This document shows positions 5,699 through 5,809 of a DNA stretch of 5,809 bases, in pieces (the first letter of the stretch is position 1; every line of letters begins with the position of its first letter). The notes under the pieces were generated by a model, which saw only the letters and a program-made list of their open reading frames with translations, did no database searches and was not told where the DNA came from. The stretch comes from CAZCBN01 sp964496975 (lineage in GTDB: Bacteria; Planctomycetota; Phycisphaerae; Phycisphaerales; UBA1924). The translations under genes and the position numbers were made by a program. The DNA is taken from contig CAZCBN010000166.1 of assembly GCA_964496975.1 (NCBI GenBank), positions 1-5,809 on the forward strand, read 5' to 3'.

Positions 5699-5809
5699 AT
5701 CGTGACGACAACCGGGGGATGGGTGGACCGCGCGGTCCGCGTGGCGGCGGTGGTGCGAACTTTGGGGGCGGCAGGCCCCCGCAACGCGGGGGATTTGGCC
5801 CACCACGTG
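5695..5809 (+). CDS. Gly/Arg-rich protein of unknown function (N-terminal part, runs off right edge)
   Basis: The frame is open from GTG at 5695 to the right edge (38 codons). The GTG overlaps the coaB stop (GTGA), the usual arrangement for translational coupling, so the two genes probably form an operon. The visible residues begin NRDDNRGMGGPRGPRGGGG and continue with RGG, GGGR and GFGPPR elements. Such RGG-type disordered tails often occur on RNA-binding proteins such as helicases, ribonucleases or rRNA-modifying enzymes, but no domain is visible, so no function is assigned. An in-frame ATG at 5719 is an alternative start, but the G-run that could serve it directly abuts it, with no spacing. 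A G-run at 5681-5685 is a possible ribosome binding site for the GTG. Confidence 0.6.
   Translation, partial: MNRDDNRGMGGPRGPRGGGGANFGGGRPPQRGGFGPPR

Overview
The window is GC-rich DNA that looks like the chromosome of a planctomycete, possibly Phycisphaerae. That placement rests on the style of the pilus ATPase proteins (for example the PPPKHL stretch of the first one) and is an inference. A run of 10 N shows it comes from a scaffolded, probably metagenomic, assembly.

Layout: three genes for type IV pilus / type II secretion ATPases lie on the minus strand and are transcribed from right to left. They are a PilB/GspE-family assembly ATPase (4477 to 2759), a PilT retraction ATPase (2632 to 1526) and the N-terminal 256 codons of a second PilB/GspE-family ATPase (769 to the left edge, interrupted by the N run). 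A gap of 126 bases separates the first two. A gap of 756 bases separates pilT from the second pilB-like gene; it has no credible gene and holds two short tandem arrays (7 x 11 bp and about 6 x 12 bp). On the plus strand, diverging from the pilus genes across a 333-base intergenic region, is a stand-alone phosphopantothenate-cysteine ligase (CoaB, 4811-5698). Its stop overlaps the GTG start of a Gly/Arg-rich protein that runs off the right edge.

How the genes work together: PilB-type motors power pilin polymerisation and PilT powers depolymerisation, so the minus-strand cluster is the motor module of a type IV pilus or related filament. Both PilB-like proteins carry an N-terminal MshEN domain with two motif copies, which in characterised relatives binds cyclic di-GMP. 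That makes c-di-GMP control of pilus extension a reasonable hypothesis here. CoaB belongs to coenzyme A synthesis and has no evident link to the pilus genes apart from sharing the divergent intergenic region.

Most of the window is conserved machinery. The points worth a second look are a probably artificial assembly gap, the tandem arrays, a PilB motor lacking the usual four zinc-binding cysteines, a Ser-Ile-Asp-Arg/Lys repeat linker in the same protein, and two 15-bp palindromes between the divergent genes. I found no convincing new biological system.
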